Shown: positions 1 through 9,522, counted from the stretch's first letter. The stretch is 31,501 bases of DNA from an uncultured Clostridia bacterium (GCA_937891895.1 CALATN010000205.1:1-31501); one strand, 5' to 3'. The notes: a model not told the origin generated them from the sequence alone. Numbers and translations are program-made.

Positions 1-411
1 GGTTATTTCAACTATGCGGTCAACGAGATTTTCGTACTCCGACCCCTGCGACTTCGTCAGCACAAGTATTGCGGCATCGTAGTTGCTGTAGATATGATGG
101 ATAAGCAGCTGTGCAATTTCGCTGTGGTCATCGATAAGTTCATCAGGGTCAGCATCAGGAGCAGCACTTGCAACAACATCCTCGTCCTCGTCGAAATGCT
201 TCTGCATAATCGCAAAAATCTCATCAACAGGCTTGCCCACGATTGCCCTGTACAAGTCAGCCTTATCCTCAAAGAAGAAATACAGCGCACCCGTTGTAAC
301 CCCTGCATTAGCGCAGATTGAGCGTAACGAAGCCTTGCTGTAGCCCTTTTCCATAAACTCAGCCTTGGCGCTTTCTATCAGCTTATCACGGGTTTCTTTA
401 TCCTGCGGCAT
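1..411 (-). CDS. TetR/AcrR-family transcriptional regulator (partial, C-terminus outside window)
   Basis: This is the first 137 codons of a TetR-type repressor; the coding frame runs off the left window edge. The start MPQDKETRDKLIESAK is followed by the typical TetR N-terminal helix-turn-helix, with the hallmark segment GVTTGALYFFFEDKADLYRA at about residues 38-57. The ATG at 411 is preceded by GAGGTG at a normal distance. The ligand-binding half is only partly visible, so the inducer cannot be guessed. A palindrome over the predicted promoter directly upstream suggests that the protein represses itself. Any co-regulated target would lie outside the window to the left, or could be the lipoprotein gene at 796. 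Confidence 0.9.
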   Translation of the reverse strand, partial: MPQDKETRDKLIESAKAEFMEKGYSKASLRSICANAGVTTGALYFFFEDKADLYRAIVGKPVDEIFAIMQKHFDEDEDVVASAAPDADPDELIDDHSEIAQLLIHHIYSNYDAAILVLTKSQGSEYENLVDRIVEIT

Positions 412-425
412 AGTATTCACCTCGC

Positions 426-478
426 ATAACATCGTTACGTAACATTGTTATCTTACCATAATTGAATATTTTTGTCAA
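426..478 (-). promoter_or_regulatory. Promoter and palindromic operator of the TetR-family gene
   Basis: On the minus strand, TTGACA (478-473) is followed after 17 bp by TAAGAT (455-450). A 26-bp imperfect palindrome at 426-451 is centred on TTACGTAA with outer arms ATAACA and TGTTAT. It overlaps the -10 box and the start of the transcript, a classical place for a TetR-family dimer to act. The sequence match is direct; the autorepression is inferred. Confidence 0.65.
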
Positions 479-795
479 GAGGTTTTTAATTTTTTTCAGA
501 TATTTCATCTATCATATTTATTCTGTAAACAGGATGTGTAAAAAACTGCGGTTGTAAATGCAAAATGCGTAGGAAATCTTGGTACGCTGATAGATATTGA
601 AAATTATGTGACTTCTGTTGTAAAATATATGAATTCAAGATAATAAACAAACCTACCTGCTTTTCAGCATATGTATAATGTCAGCTTGCATTACGTCTTT
701 TATTGTGTTACAATTGTTAATGTCAATTAACATATAAACTGCTTGGCTTGTAAGGCAGGATATCAAAACAGATAAATAAGATTAGGAAAAATGCA
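479..795. other. Intergenic region between the TetR-family gene and the lipoprotein gene
   Basis: About 317 AT-rich bases without a supportable gene. A short palindrome TTAAT-GTCA-ATTAA lies at 717-730. The only promoter-like pair for the downstream gene is TTACAA (708-713) with TATAAA (733-738) at a non-ideal 19-bp spacing. I see no convincing RNA structure. Confidence 0.5.
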
Positions 796-2262
796 ATGAA
801 TAAAATATTATCAATTCTTTTATCGGCGTTAATTTGCATCACTGTGCTTTCCGCTTGTAATTACAAAGTCTCATCTGAAGATGCAGAGGAGACTTCTGAA
901 GAAACAACAATAACCGTTTCTGTTTATGAATCCGAAACAACAGCCGTTACTGCAAATTCTGAAACAGAAACGATAACCACAACTGTCACAACTGAAAAAA
1001 AATATACCGCCGCATCAGAGACAACTCCCGCATCTCAAGCTGCCGCAGCGTCCCAAACTTCTGCAGCATCCCAAACTTCTGCAGCATCCCAAACTTCTGC
1101 AACGTCAACGGCTACTGCCAAAGCTGTAGCAAAACCTGTTGCCACTGTAGAAAATCTCAGCAACCGTACCCTTCTCATATACGATGGAATTCAGAACTTC
1201 AAACATTCCGATAATTTCGTGCTGTATGATTTTTCTGATACTAAAGATGCAGGTATAAGCCGTGATGATACTATCCATCCGATAAGAATGCATTATGGTC
1301 TGACAGCAGAAGTCAAGGATGGATACGTATATTTTTCAGCATACAATGATTATCCTGATATCTGTGCGGCAACTGTAAAAAGCCTTGAAATTATGTCAGA
1401 TACAAACAGCACATCAATCAAGGTTTCAGATAAAACCCAAAAGCTTGATATGTCCTCTTATGAAAATGGGCTTTACGTTATTTGTGCTACCTGGTCAAAC
1501 AATATACAGTCCAGCATTTTTGTATATGTAAATGATAGCTCAGTCATTCTTTGCTCCGCTGAAACAATGAGCAATTCTGAGTTTGAAGACTTCAAGGCTC
1601 GTCGTGACAGAATAGATTACCTTCTTGAACTTCAGAATATTACTCCTGAAAATGCAATTGACACAAGTGAACTTTGCTACCCTTGGCTCAATCAGATAGA
1701 AACTGATTTGTGGATGAATTTATCTGATGAAATAACTGAGGATAGCTGGTCTGAATCAAGAAAGCTTTTTGCATTTCACGAATGGATGTGTGAAAACCTT
1801 GCTTATGACAACTATAAGGCTGAAAACGGTATCAGATCCTTTGCACAAAACGATTCAAGCGGTAAGTATGATACATGGCAAACGAGAATCGGAATATGCC
1901 ATGACTGGGTCAATATTCTCCTGACAATGTGCCGTGCACAGGATATCCCTTGTGTAACAGCTGATGATATAAATCATACTTGGAATATTGTATACGTTAA
2001 TGGCAGCTGGATTGAAATTGATATGACTATTGATATCAGATATAATGTATATGGTGAAGATATGACCGAATGGATTTGTGAGGATGACTCAATATACTGC
2101 TACACTGCTTATGGTGATGAGTTTGTAAAGAAAGGAAGACGCAAGGCCTCTGAAGACCTTATTGTTCTCAACAATAGTTTGTGGAATTATGATATGCTTT
2201 GCGGTATTATTCCTTATGGTGCATATGACCTTCTTGATTACTACAAATATATGGCATCTTAA
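796..2262 (+). CDS. Lipoprotein with C-terminal transglutaminase-like domain
   Basis: A 488-residue predicted lipoprotein. The lipobox is LSAC with the lipidated cysteine at residue 21. Next comes a Ser/Thr/Ala-rich stalk (about residues 30-120) containing near-perfect tandem ASQTSA hexapeptides. The C-terminal third has the transglutaminase/protease-like triad in the expected order: Cys368 in GICHDW, His394 in NHTWN and Asp409 in EIDMT. Such domains act as cysteine proteases or cross-linking enzymes; here the protein would be anchored outside the membrane. The substrate is unknown. The ATG follows an AGGAAA ribosome site. A strong hairpin lies 40 bp downstream of the stop. The family call is firm and the activity is inferred. 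Confidence 0.85.
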   Translation: MNKILSILLSALICITVLSACNYKVSSEDAEETSEETTITVSVYESETTAVTANSETETITTTVTTEKKYTAASETTPASQAAAASQTSAASQTSAASQTSATSTATAKAVAKPVATVENLSNRTLLIYDGIQNFKHSDNFVLYDFSDTKDAGISRDDTIHPIRMHYGLTAEVKDGYVYFSAYNDYPDICAATVKSLEIMSDTNSTSIKVSDKTQKLDMSSYENGLYVICATWSNNIQSSIFVYVNDSSVILCSAETMSNSEFEDFKARRDRIDYLLELQNITPENAIDTSELCYPWLNQIETDLWMNLSDEITEDSWSESRKLFAFHEWMCENLAYDNYKAENGIRSFAQNDSSGKYDTWQTRIGICHDWVNILLTMCRAQDIPCVTADDINHTWNIVYVNGSWIEIDMTIDIRYNVYGEDMTEWICEDDSIYCYTAYGDEFVKKGRRKASEDLIVLNNSLWNYDMLCGIIPYGAYDLLDYYKYMAS

Positions 2263-2302
2263 TGCTGTATTTTTAACATTAAATATTGTGTAATACTAAA
2301 TT

Positions 2303-2334
2303 AAAAGCTGATGAGCAACCACTCATCAGCTTTT
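2303..2334. terminator. Bidirectional rho-independent terminator between convergent genes
   Basis: A 13-bp perfect stem, AAAAGCTGATGAG (2303-2315) pairing with CTCATCAGCTTTT (2322-2334), encloses a 6-nt loop. A/T runs at both ends let it serve the lipoprotein gene on + and the GH26 gene on -. Confidence 0.85.
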
Positions 2335-2390
2335 CCATTTTTCAGTGTTTACATATCAAGCTGTTTAGTCAACCCGCTGAACATAAAATA

Positions 2391-3359
2391 TCAATACAGC
2401 TCAGGAAGGTCATCCTTTGTAACGGAATAAGGGCTGTCATACATCTCTTTCAGCACCTCTTTTGTTGTGTAATCCTCACTCATACAGAATTCACGCGACC
2501 AGGTCATATAGCTTGCCCAACCGATTTTTTCTTCGGCAATCGCCTTTGCTGACGGAATTGTTCCCGTTTCACCAATAAGTACGATTTTCGGCTGTTCAGT
2601 GATTTTTACAAGCTCATAATATCTTTCACTTCTGCTGTTGTGTTCGTGGGCAGGCGGATACATATCCCTTGAAATAATGTCGACAACATCATCTCCGGGA
2701 TAAGATTCGGGAAGCGGCGAGTTCCATACCCAGATGAGATTGTTCAGCTTATGTACGTTGGTATAACGGTCATACATAATTCTCCACAGCTTTTTGAGAG
2801 TATCCTTGCCTTTTGCGCCCCACCAGAACCAGTCACCTTCACCCTCGTGGAACGGACGCCACATAATCGGTATCTGCTTGTCACAGAACGGTCGAAGCAG
2901 ACCTGCCATCATATCCATATCGGAAATAAGTGCAGTATTTTCGGGTGTACCGTCAATTATTGCCTTACTTGCATCAAAGTCGGTGTTGATTGTGAAGAAG
3001 GATTTTGAACGTCCGCCAAGTGGTGAAAACCAATGCCAGGTAAATGTGATAAGTCCCTTTTTCTCTGCCCACTCCCATGCTCTTTTAAGTGTGCCATAAT
3101 TTTTCTCAACCTCTTTCATACATTCCGCATCAGTATCGAGGTAATTTATATTGGGAGAATAGGAAAGAAGCTCAAATCCAAGCAATGCAGGCTGTTTGCC
3201 TGTAAGCTGTTCAATATAGTGCAGGTCTTCCTGTGCCATTGTCTGCGTATGCTGACCTGTGATGACCTTTTCATAAGTAATGTCAGAAAGATATTTCATT
3301 ACATTTTTTACGCATTCCTGTGCATTTTTATTCTGCGGAACAAAAAGCTTGTCGCTCAT
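2391..3359 (-). CDS. GH26 family glycoside hydrolase (beta-mannanase-like), predicted cytoplasmic
   Basis: A 322-residue protein with GH26 hallmarks. The acid/base region reads WRPFHEGEGDWFWWG with the catalytic glutamate at residue 172, and the nucleophile region reads IGETG with glutamate 264. Known GH26 enzymes are mostly beta-mannanases; some act on mannobiose or other beta-glycans. There is no signal peptide, lipobox, linker, binding module or dockerin, so it probably acts on imported manno-oligosaccharides. It is the second gene of an operon after a sugar isomerase-like gene, 64 bp downstream. The ATG follows a perfect AAGGAGG. The exact substrate is inferred from the family only. Confidence 0.85.
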   Translation of the reverse strand: MSDKLFVPQNKNAQECVKNVMKYLSDITYEKVITGQHTQTMAQEDLHYIEQLTGKQPALLGFELLSYSPNINYLDTDAECMKEVEKNYGTLKRAWEWAEKKGLITFTWHWFSPLGGRSKSFFTINTDFDASKAIIDGTPENTALISDMDMMAGLLRPFCDKQIPIMWRPFHEGEGDWFWWGAKGKDTLKKLWRIMYDRYTNVHKLNNLIWVWNSPLPESYPGDDVVDIISRDMYPPAHEHNSRSERYYELVKITEQPKIVLIGETGTIPSAKAIAEEKIGWASYMTWSREFCMSEDYTTKEVLKEMYDSPYSVTKDDLPELY

Positions 3360-3423
3360 AACAAATCCTCCTTATTGCTTTGCACATATTATAACTTCAA
3401 TTTTACACGCTAAATAATATTTG

Positions 3424-4200
3424 TCAAGTACAACTGAAACAATCAATAATTTTACGTGTACGGTGCATACACTCATCAAATTCTGGGAGATAACTGCCTT
3501 CCAGACTAAGATTTCCTTTGTATCCTGATTTAATAACGGCATTTGCCCATTCTTCAATTTTAGGAATATCCTCATCATAAGGCATTGCACGGTCATCATT
3601 TGCACGGGCAAGATGAAGATGCGCAAGCCAGCCTTCATTGTTCCGTATTGCATCAAGAGTTTCACCGCTTCTGTAAACGTGATAGAAATCTGCAAGTGTT
3701 TTCACGTTTGACTTGTTTACTTTCTTTGCAATTTCAATACCCTGTTCTACTGTATTTATAAGGTTTGTTTCGCCAGCGTGAAGCGGCTCAACAACAACGG
3801 TTATACCGTATTCTGCGGCAATATCACCTGCAATTCTCAGTACCTTTGCAAACTGTTCATAACCCGTAATAAAGTCAAATCCGTCAGGAATATTTCTGCT
3901 TCCGCCGCTTCCGATTACGCAGATTTTTCCGCCAAGAGCAGCAGCACGGGGCATACCTGCACGCATATGAGAGGCGATACATTCATAATCAACATCAGGA
4001 CCTGTAAGGCGGATATTCCAAGGGAAAAAGCAGTTGAAGCTTTCAGCATAAAAGTTATATTTTTCAACGGTTGCCTTTGCCTGTTCAAACTCCTCATCGG
4101 ACATTTCAACCAGACTTGTGAAGTTGTATTCAAGGTAATCATAACCCGCTTCAATAAGAGTAGGAATGCTTTCAAAAGACGTGCAGACACCAAAACGCAT
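3424..4200 (-). CDS. Sugar phosphate isomerase/epimerase (xylose isomerase-like TIM barrel)
   Basis: A 258-residue protein of the AP endonuclease 2/xylose isomerase-like TIM-barrel superfamily. Likely metal-ligand motifs appear in order: the glutamate of VVVEPLH, ADFYH, HLHLA, and the glutamate of LSLEGS. These proteins isomerise or epimerise free or phosphorylated sugars using a divalent metal. Its position directly upstream of the GH26 gene on the same strand suggests a role on mannose or mannobiose released from mannan, but the substrate cannot be read from the sequence. The ATG at 4200 follows GGAGGAA. A sigma-A-like promoter lies about 30 bp upstream. Confidence 0.8.
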   Translation of the reverse strand: MRFGVCTSFESIPTLIEAGYDYLEYNFTSLVEMSDEEFEQAKATVEKYNFYAESFNCFFPWNIRLTGPDVDYECIASHMRAGMPRAAALGGKICVIGSGGSRNIPDGFDFITGYEQFAKVLRIAGDIAAEYGITVVVEPLHAGETNLINTVEQGIEIAKKVNKSNVKTLADFYHVYRSGETLDAIRNNEGWLAHLHLARANDDRAMPYDEDIPKIEEWANAVIKSGYKGNLSLEGSYLPEFDECMHRTRKIIDCFSCT

Positions 4201-4228
4201 ATTATATTCCTCCGGACAATTTTTTTAA

Positions 4229-4257
4229 ATTATATCAGTACAGAATATGAAATGCAA
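4229..4257 (-). promoter_or_regulatory. Predicted promoter of the isomerase-GH26 operon
   Basis: On the minus strand, TTGCAT (4257-4252) is followed after 17 bp by a perfect TATAAT (4234-4229), which leaves a short leader before the ATG at 4200. The -35 box is weak, so an activator may be needed. I could not identify an operator. Confidence 0.55.
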
Positions 4258-4388
4258 TTGACTTTTCGTGCAAAAAATATTGCAAATTATCGCATTCTAA
4301 AATCTTTCTTCTTTATTGTTGAATTACATAATCATCACAAATAAAAAATGCGTTTATACCATTTAATAGCTATACAGCTGTCAAAACT

Positions 4389-4414
4389 AAAGAGGTACCC
4401 TGAGGCACCTCTTT
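4389..4414 (-). terminator. Rho-independent terminator of the long M56 sensor gene
   Basis: AAAGAGGTACC (4389-4399) pairs with GGCACCTCTTT (4404-4414) with one mismatch around a 4-nt loop. It starts 5 bp after the stop codon of the minus-strand gene. T runs flank both sides. Confidence 0.75.
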
Positions 4415-4418
4415 TTGA

Positions 4419-7400
4419 CTATTCAGTATAGGTAGAATACTTCTCATACACATTTATTACGGACATTACTTCGTTATAGTTGAATATACCTTCGTAATCC
4501 GTGCTGCCAGCTATACTTGACCTGACAAGGTATAAATCACCGAAGTCCATTTTCTGAACAATATCTTCAGGTGTTTCAGGCTTCATTCGGTCATCATAAA
4601 CTGCAAAACCACTTGAATAAATATATTTTGCAATCCCATTGATAAAAACAATTCCGCCGTTCATATAATAATGCTCCATAGGCTCAGGCTGTCCTATTGA
4701 TGCGTAAACAACCTTTATATCGTCATTCTTATTCGCCTTGACATATTTATTCAGAATTTCCTCTGCCGCCGCATACTCTGCATAATTATCAGCTGCTGTT
4801 GTGTATTTAGTGTTTACTCTTGAAACTCTATCAAATGTTATACACCAATCATCACCGAAGTGGTAATAGCCACATTCATCATTATTGCAATGCCGAATTG
4901 CCAGATATACTTCAGTATTTCTATTCTGAATAAGAATTTTCCAATAAACTTTTTCCGACTCAAGATTACTCATTACCTTATCATATTCAGCGTCAGGACT
5001 GTAATCCGCGTAAAAACCGTGTACCTTCACACCCTGAACAAGCTCCTCGTTATTGAAATCAATATCAGAGCTTCTCATCGGTCTGATATTATCATCGCTT
5101 ACAGCACTTATGCTTTTATTTATACAGGTAAGAATTTCGTCCTTGTACTTATTTAAATCCTTGGCATCCTCTGTTCCCGCAAGCTTTTCAAACTGAATGT
5201 TATAAGCTGTGCCCGCGGGATTTACAGCGGTATGGAAAACCTCATCTGCATCGGGGATATAGTCTGGGTCAGCAACAGGGTTACTCTCAACAGCAGGCGG
5301 AAGCTCCCTGATAGCCACCGACCGAAGCACCTGCTCGAACACCGCATATTCAACTCCTGCATCAGCTACAAAATGCATATACAGATTGTATCCCCCGCTG
5401 TTTACAACAAAGCCGTACATATCGTATGTTCCGTCGTCGGAATAATAATCGGGAGAGGATGTGTTTATGTAATACTCAAACGGGTCGCTGTCCGTGCCGA
5501 TTTTTTCGCCGTAGACGGTGATTTCTCTGCCGACTACCTCGTCTGTTTTGAAGTTGTCATAATTTATACCCTGACTTTCGGGATACGGCACACCTATTTC
5601 AAATATCTTGCTTCCGTTTAGGTCGGCTGTACATCCGCCGAAATCCCAGTTTTCAGGAAGCTCAAAGCTTATCTCAAGCTGTGTATTGTTGTCATTATCC
5701 GGAGAATAGCCGTGCTCCTCAGCCTTATAAACCTGCGAGGTTATGGTATACGGCTTGGGATTGATTTTTTCAGGGGCAAGCTCTTCAGTTATACTGTCAA
5801 TTACCGCATGGATATCTGTGTTTCCGAGGGGCAGAGTATAGTTGTCATCAAGTCCCAGCGCTTCTTTTTCTGAGCCGTGCAGTTTATACTCACGGAAAAT
5901 CCTGCCGTCGCTGTCAAACTCAAAGTATGCGGTGTAGCCTTGATAAAAGCCATCTCCTGTCGCAGATGTTCCGTCGTTAAGAATTACATTTACATCATAG
6001 ACAAAACAAAACCAAGGTCTGTCAAAAGCTTTTATTCCGCTTTTTACCGTGCTTTCGTCTATTATAATTTCAGCTTTTACAACGTTAGGGCCGATAGAGT
6101 CAGCATACTGCTCTTTTCTGCGATTTGCAAGAGCAAGCATATCAGGATTGATAATATAGTCTTCGGGCGCAAATTCACCTGTCTTGAAAAGATAATTCCA
6201 ATAGTCATTGAGATAATTCGTGCATATTGCAAGCTCGCTTTCAGGTCTGCTTTCAACTGCCATCATACTGAAAACCTGGTTATTACCCTCTCTGCCGTAT
6301 TTGAGAGTACCGTTGTACTTAATCTCAACCTTATCGCCGACCTTGAATGTGTTTGCCGCATCACCTGTAATATAATCGCCGTACATAGCAAAGCTGTAAA
6401 CCCTTACCTCGTCGGAAGTATCTGCAGGCTGTACGATATAAAACTGCTTTGAGCCGTCAATGTCCGTTTCGGTCACTTCAAGTATTGTTCCGTATAAACT
6501 CATAGGCTCATAAGGGAACGTATCAACAACACGGAAACCGAACTGCTGATTTGACTCTATTACAGCAACAACACTCTGCGATACACCATTTGCTGTGTAA
6601 TCGACTATTGCTTCAATTATTTCGCTCTCCTCTGCTATGCCGAATTTCTCAGACAGCGGAGAAGATTTGTACTGCCAGGTAATTGATGAGGAATTCTGAC
6701 CGATTTTTATATCTTTTTCAGCCACTTCTATTACCTGTTCTTTATAGTAATTTATAACAGCTTCAAATGGGGACTCTGTAATCTCGGCTGTATCATCCAG
6801 TTTAACCGCAGAAACAGGCATAAACACACCGTCAACGTATTCAAATTCAATGCCTGCTTTGTGAGTTTCGGAATACTCCTTGTCATTTCTGATAAACAAA
6901 AATGTTGCCACACCCGTAAGCTTACCGTCATCAAAGCTATAACGTATACCGCTTTTACGACGTACACTTCTGTCGGGAAAATACGGATAGATATACTCAT
7001 AATCCATTTCGGGCATATTTGCCGTAATGAGCAACACAGGCACTTCAAACTTTTCGCCCTCAAGAAGCTCCCCGGACATTTCAGCAATCATCTTTTCCGC
7101 GCCTATTCTGTAAACTGGAATTTCCTCCATACTCTTTCCGTCAACAAAAATTATTCCGTTGTCAGCAACACCTGTACCTGTATAATGAGTTGTCAAAATC
7201 AAGTCGTCAGTGCCGTCACCTGTTACATCATAAAGCTCAATTGATGTATTGTATGGATAAAATCCGCCAAGGTAATCATAGATATACTCGTCAGTACCCC
7301 CGCTTTCATTTTTCCTGCAAAGGAAAAGCTGTGAATGGTCATCCTCAGTGAATTTGATATAGATATCGGTAAGGGGCGAATGTGCTTCATAGCCGACAGC

Positions 7401-9164
7401 TGTCTTTTCAATTACAAAGCTGCCAAGATTCGTGTTTGTATTGGTGTTTGCCTGAAGAATGTAGTCGTCCTCGGTTATATCCTCAGCCTTGCCCTTCCAA
7501 ATGAAATCTCCCATAAAGCCAAAGTTCGTGCGTGTCGGCTCAATATTGAGCACGCCATTGCCGAAATAGCGAAGGGTCATATCTGTTCGGGTTTCCTTTT
7601 TTACAAGTCCGTAGGTGTCCGTATGGTCGGGGAAAACCTTCATCATTGATTTGTTGTAATGCTGAATGTCAAACCACGGCTCGCCGTTTTCATACTCAAC
7701 ATATACCTTCCAGTCCGGGTCAACATCACTCACATAACAGCCCTCGGGGAAAGCTTCAAACTTCGGAACAATTGCCTTGCAAAGCTTATCATAATCGCTG
7801 TCGGTAAGCTGGTAAATTACCTCATTTTCCGCATGGGGCTCGTTGTTTTTTACCCTCAATTTTGTAAGACGGATATATTTGAATATGCTTTTATTGCCGC
7901 TGGCAACGTATTCATCCTCGCAGGCAGGGGAAAGAAAATGTATCTGGTCATATCCAAGGTTGTCCTTTTTATAAAGTACAACTTCATACGACTTTATAGT
8001 TTGATTGGTTCGAAAGATTTCATCACGGTCAACTTTCTTCACATCAAAGCTGTTTAACAGCACCGCAAGTTCACTACTGTCAAATTCTATTCTGTCCATA
8101 TGTTTTTCGTTCAGCCAAATCGGTTGAATTTGAATCATACCTCGCTCGCTGTCCTCAACAAGAAGCTTCTCCGCACTTGTCAGCAAGCAGACCGCCGCCG
8201 CAATTATTACCGCAACCGCCAGCACACAAGCAATAGCCTTCGGCTTTTTCATTGCAAGGACGCCCTTGATTCGTGTCTTTATTCCGCTTTCGCCGAATGA
8301 AAGCATACCGCCGAGGTTAAGGCTGTTCTGACGGACAGACATATTTAACAGCGTTGTTGCGTAAGCCTTGCGGTCTTCCACGTCATAGCTGCCCAGTGCC
8401 TTTTCGTCGCAGGAAAGCTCCATATCGTCCGTCATAAGCTTGAAGCCAAGCCATACCAACGGGTTGAACCAATGCACGGAAAGAATAACCATAGCAAGCA
8501 ATTTTGCAGCGTGGTCAAGACGCTTTATGTGGGCATTTTCGTGGGCAAGAATATACTGCAAATCCGTACCCGAAATGCCGTCGGGAATATAGATTTTCGG
8601 CTTGATAAGTCCGAAAACGAAAGGTGTGTCAATGCTGTGGCTGATAAAGATATTATTCTGCAACAGCGTCGCACTTCTTATTCTTCGGTATGTACGGATA
8701 TATGAGCTTGCCACATACACAAGCATTGCCGCCGCACCCGCAAGCCATACAACGCTGACAACAGAAATTGCAGATACTTTTCTTGGAACAGCTTCTTCTG
8801 TCGGCTGTTTTTCATTGACAATATCCTGCGGCTGTGACGGTTGTGCAGGCTGTTCGGGGTAATGCACCGTTACTATAGGCGTTGTTTCCTGCGGAATTAC
8901 CGTTTCGGGCAGTTCAACTGCCTGCTCCGTGACAACCTGCTCTTCATATTCAACCTGAACCGATTGTGTCGGAAACAGATTGAACAGGCTTGCCTCCGAG
9001 GAAACTGTCAACGGACAAAGCAGACGTATTGCAGGGATTATCCAAAGGAAATACGCATACCGTCTTGGCAGCCTTTTCATACAAAGCCTTATGAGCATTA
9101 CTGCGGCAATGATTATTGCTCCCGTAACGCTCATTTCCAGCACGACTTTGAAAAGCTCGGTCAT
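4419..9164 (-). CDS. BlaR1/MecR1-like M56 membrane metalloprotease with a giant extracellular sensor region
   Basis: A 1,581-residue protein. The N-terminal third is an M56 peptidase: membrane segments near residues 8-55 and 135-155, zinc motif HENAH at 208-212, a second conserved segment SCDEKA with Asp253 and Glu254, and a last membrane segment near 308-332. The remaining roughly 1,240 residues should be outside the cell, far longer than the roughly 250-residue sensor of classical BlaR1. They hold several mixed modules, including a calcium-loop-like DVTGDGTDDLIL and a DUF3221-like segment starting SLYGTILEVTE. I found no linked SxxK/SxN/KTG set, so a beta-lactam sensor is not supported. The ATG follows AGGAG and lies 4 bp after the BlaI-like gene, implying sensor-driven cleavage of that repressor. 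Confidence 0.85.
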   Translation of the reverse strand: MTELFKVVLEMSVTGAIIIAAVMLIRLCMKRLPRRYAYFLWIIPAIRLLCPLTVSSEASLFNLFPTQSVQVEYEEQVVTEQAVELPETVIPQETTPIVTVHYPEQPAQPSQPQDIVNEKQPTEEAVPRKVSAISVVSVVWLAGAAAMLVYVASSYIRTYRRIRSATLLQNNIFISHSIDTPFVFGLIKPKIYIPDGISGTDLQYILAHENAHIKRLDHAAKLLAMVILSVHWFNPLVWLGFKLMTDDMELSCDEKALGSYDVEDRKAYATTLLNMSVRQNSLNLGGMLSFGESGIKTRIKGVLAMKKPKAIACVLAVAVIIAAAVCLLTSAEKLLVEDSERGMIQIQPIWLNEKHMDRIEFDSSELAVLLNSFDVKKVDRDEIFRTNQTIKSYEVVLYKKDNLGYDQIHFLSPACEDEYVASGNKSIFKYIRLTKLRVKNNEPHAENEVIYQLTDSDYDKLCKAIVPKFEAFPEGCYVSDVDPDWKVYVEYENGEPWFDIQHYNKSMMKVFPDHTDTYGLVKKETRTDMTLRYFGNGVLNIEPTRTNFGFMGDFIWKGKAEDITEDDYILQANTNTNTNLGSFVIEKTAVGYEAHSPLTDIYIKFTEDDHSQLFLCRKNESGGTDEYIYDYLGGFYPYNTSIELYDVTGDGTDDLILTTHYTGTGVADNGIIFVDGKSMEEIPVYRIGAEKMIAEMSGELLEGEKFEVPVLLITANMPEMDYEYIYPYFPDRSVRRKSGIRYSFDDGKLTGVATFLFIRNDKEYSETHKAGIEFEYVDGVFMPVSAVKLDDTAEITESPFEAVINYYKEQVIEVAEKDIKIGQNSSSITWQYKSSPLSEKFGIAEESEIIEAIVDYTANGVSQSVVAVIESNQQFGFRVVDTFPYEPMSLYGTILEVTETDIDGSKQFYIVQPADTSDEVRVYSFAMYGDYITGDAANTFKVGDKVEIKYNGTLKYGREGNNQVFSMMAVESRPESELAICTNYLNDYWNYLFKTGEFAPEDYIINPDMLALANRRKEQYADSIGPNVVKAEIIIDESTVKSGIKAFDRPWFCFVYDVNVILNDGTSATGDGFYQGYTAYFEFDSDGRIFREYKLHGSEKEALGLDDNYTLPLGNTDIHAVIDSITEELAPEKINPKPYTITSQVYKAEEHGYSPDNDNNTQLEISFELPENWDFGGCTADLNGSKIFEIGVPYPESQGINYDNFKTDEVVGREITVYGEKIGTDSDPFEYYINTSSPDYYSDDGTYDMYGFVVNSGGYNLYMHFVADAGVEYAVFEQVLRSVAIRELPPAVESNPVADPDYIPDADEVFHTAVNPAGTAYNIQFEKLAGTEDAKDLNKYKDEILTCINKSISAVSDDNIRPMRSSDIDFNNEELVQGVKVHGFYADYSPDAEYDKVMSNLESEKVYWKILIQNRNTEVYLAIRHCNNDECGYYHFGDDWCITFDRVSRVNTKYTTAADNYAEYAAAEEILNKYVKANKNDDIKVVYASIGQPEPMEHYYMNGGIVFINGIAKYIYSSGFAVYDDRMKPETPEDIVQKMDFGDLYLVRSSIAGSTDYEGIFNYNEVMSVINVYEKYSTYTE

Positions 9165-9168
9165 AAAA

Positions 9169-9522
9169 TCACTCCTCGGTATAATCGTCGATAAGCTTTT
9201 TCAGCTCTTCCGCTTCCTTTTTGCTCAGCTTTTCACGGCTCAGAAATGCCGTCAGGAACATTGGCAGAGAGCCGCCGTAACCCGCATTGATAAGGTTTTC
9301 CGACTTTTCCCCAAGCACGTCATCACGCTGGCGGAGAGAGGTTATTACAGCGTTTTCGCTTTTGATTATACCCTTATCGGTCAGCTTCTTCACGACCGTA
9401 TATACCGTGGACTTTTTCCAGCCCAGCTTTTCAAATGCAATCGTCACAAGATTGCCCGACTTTACAGGCTCGTTGTCCCATATAATTTCCATTAAATTCT
9501 GTTCGCTGTTTGAGATACTCAT
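9169..9522 (-). CDS. BlaI/MecI-family transcriptional repressor (first pair)
   Basis: A 117-residue winged-helix repressor. The N-terminal part SNSEQNLMEIIWDNEPVKSG and the motif KSTVYTVVKKLTDKG are typical of BlaI/MecI/CopY proteins, followed by a helical dimerisation tail. I chose the ATG at 9522 because AGGAG lies 8 bp upstream; an in-frame GTG three codons earlier overlaps that site. The frame ends 4 bp before the M56 gene, so the two are translationally linked. Two copies of GTCTA-N6-TAGAC in the promoter upstream are the probable binding sites, giving autorepression relieved by the M56 partner. Confidence 0.88.
   Translation of the reverse strand: MSISNSEQNLMEIIWDNEPVKSGNLVTIAFEKLGWKKSTVYTVVKKLTDKGIIKSENAVITSLRQRDDVLGEKSENLINAGYGGSLPMFLTAFLSREKLSKKEAEELKKLIDDYTEE

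Noticed and set aside
5877..8862. Long + strand open frames opposite the M56 genes
   Set aside because: They are antisense shadows of well-supported minus-strand coding sequence and have no ribosome sites or recognisable domains.
4419..9164. Classical BlaR1 beta-lactam sensor
   Set aside because: A KTG tripeptide occurs (YLFKTGEF), but I see no SxxK and SxN motifs in penicillin-binding spacing, and the extracellular part is far too long.
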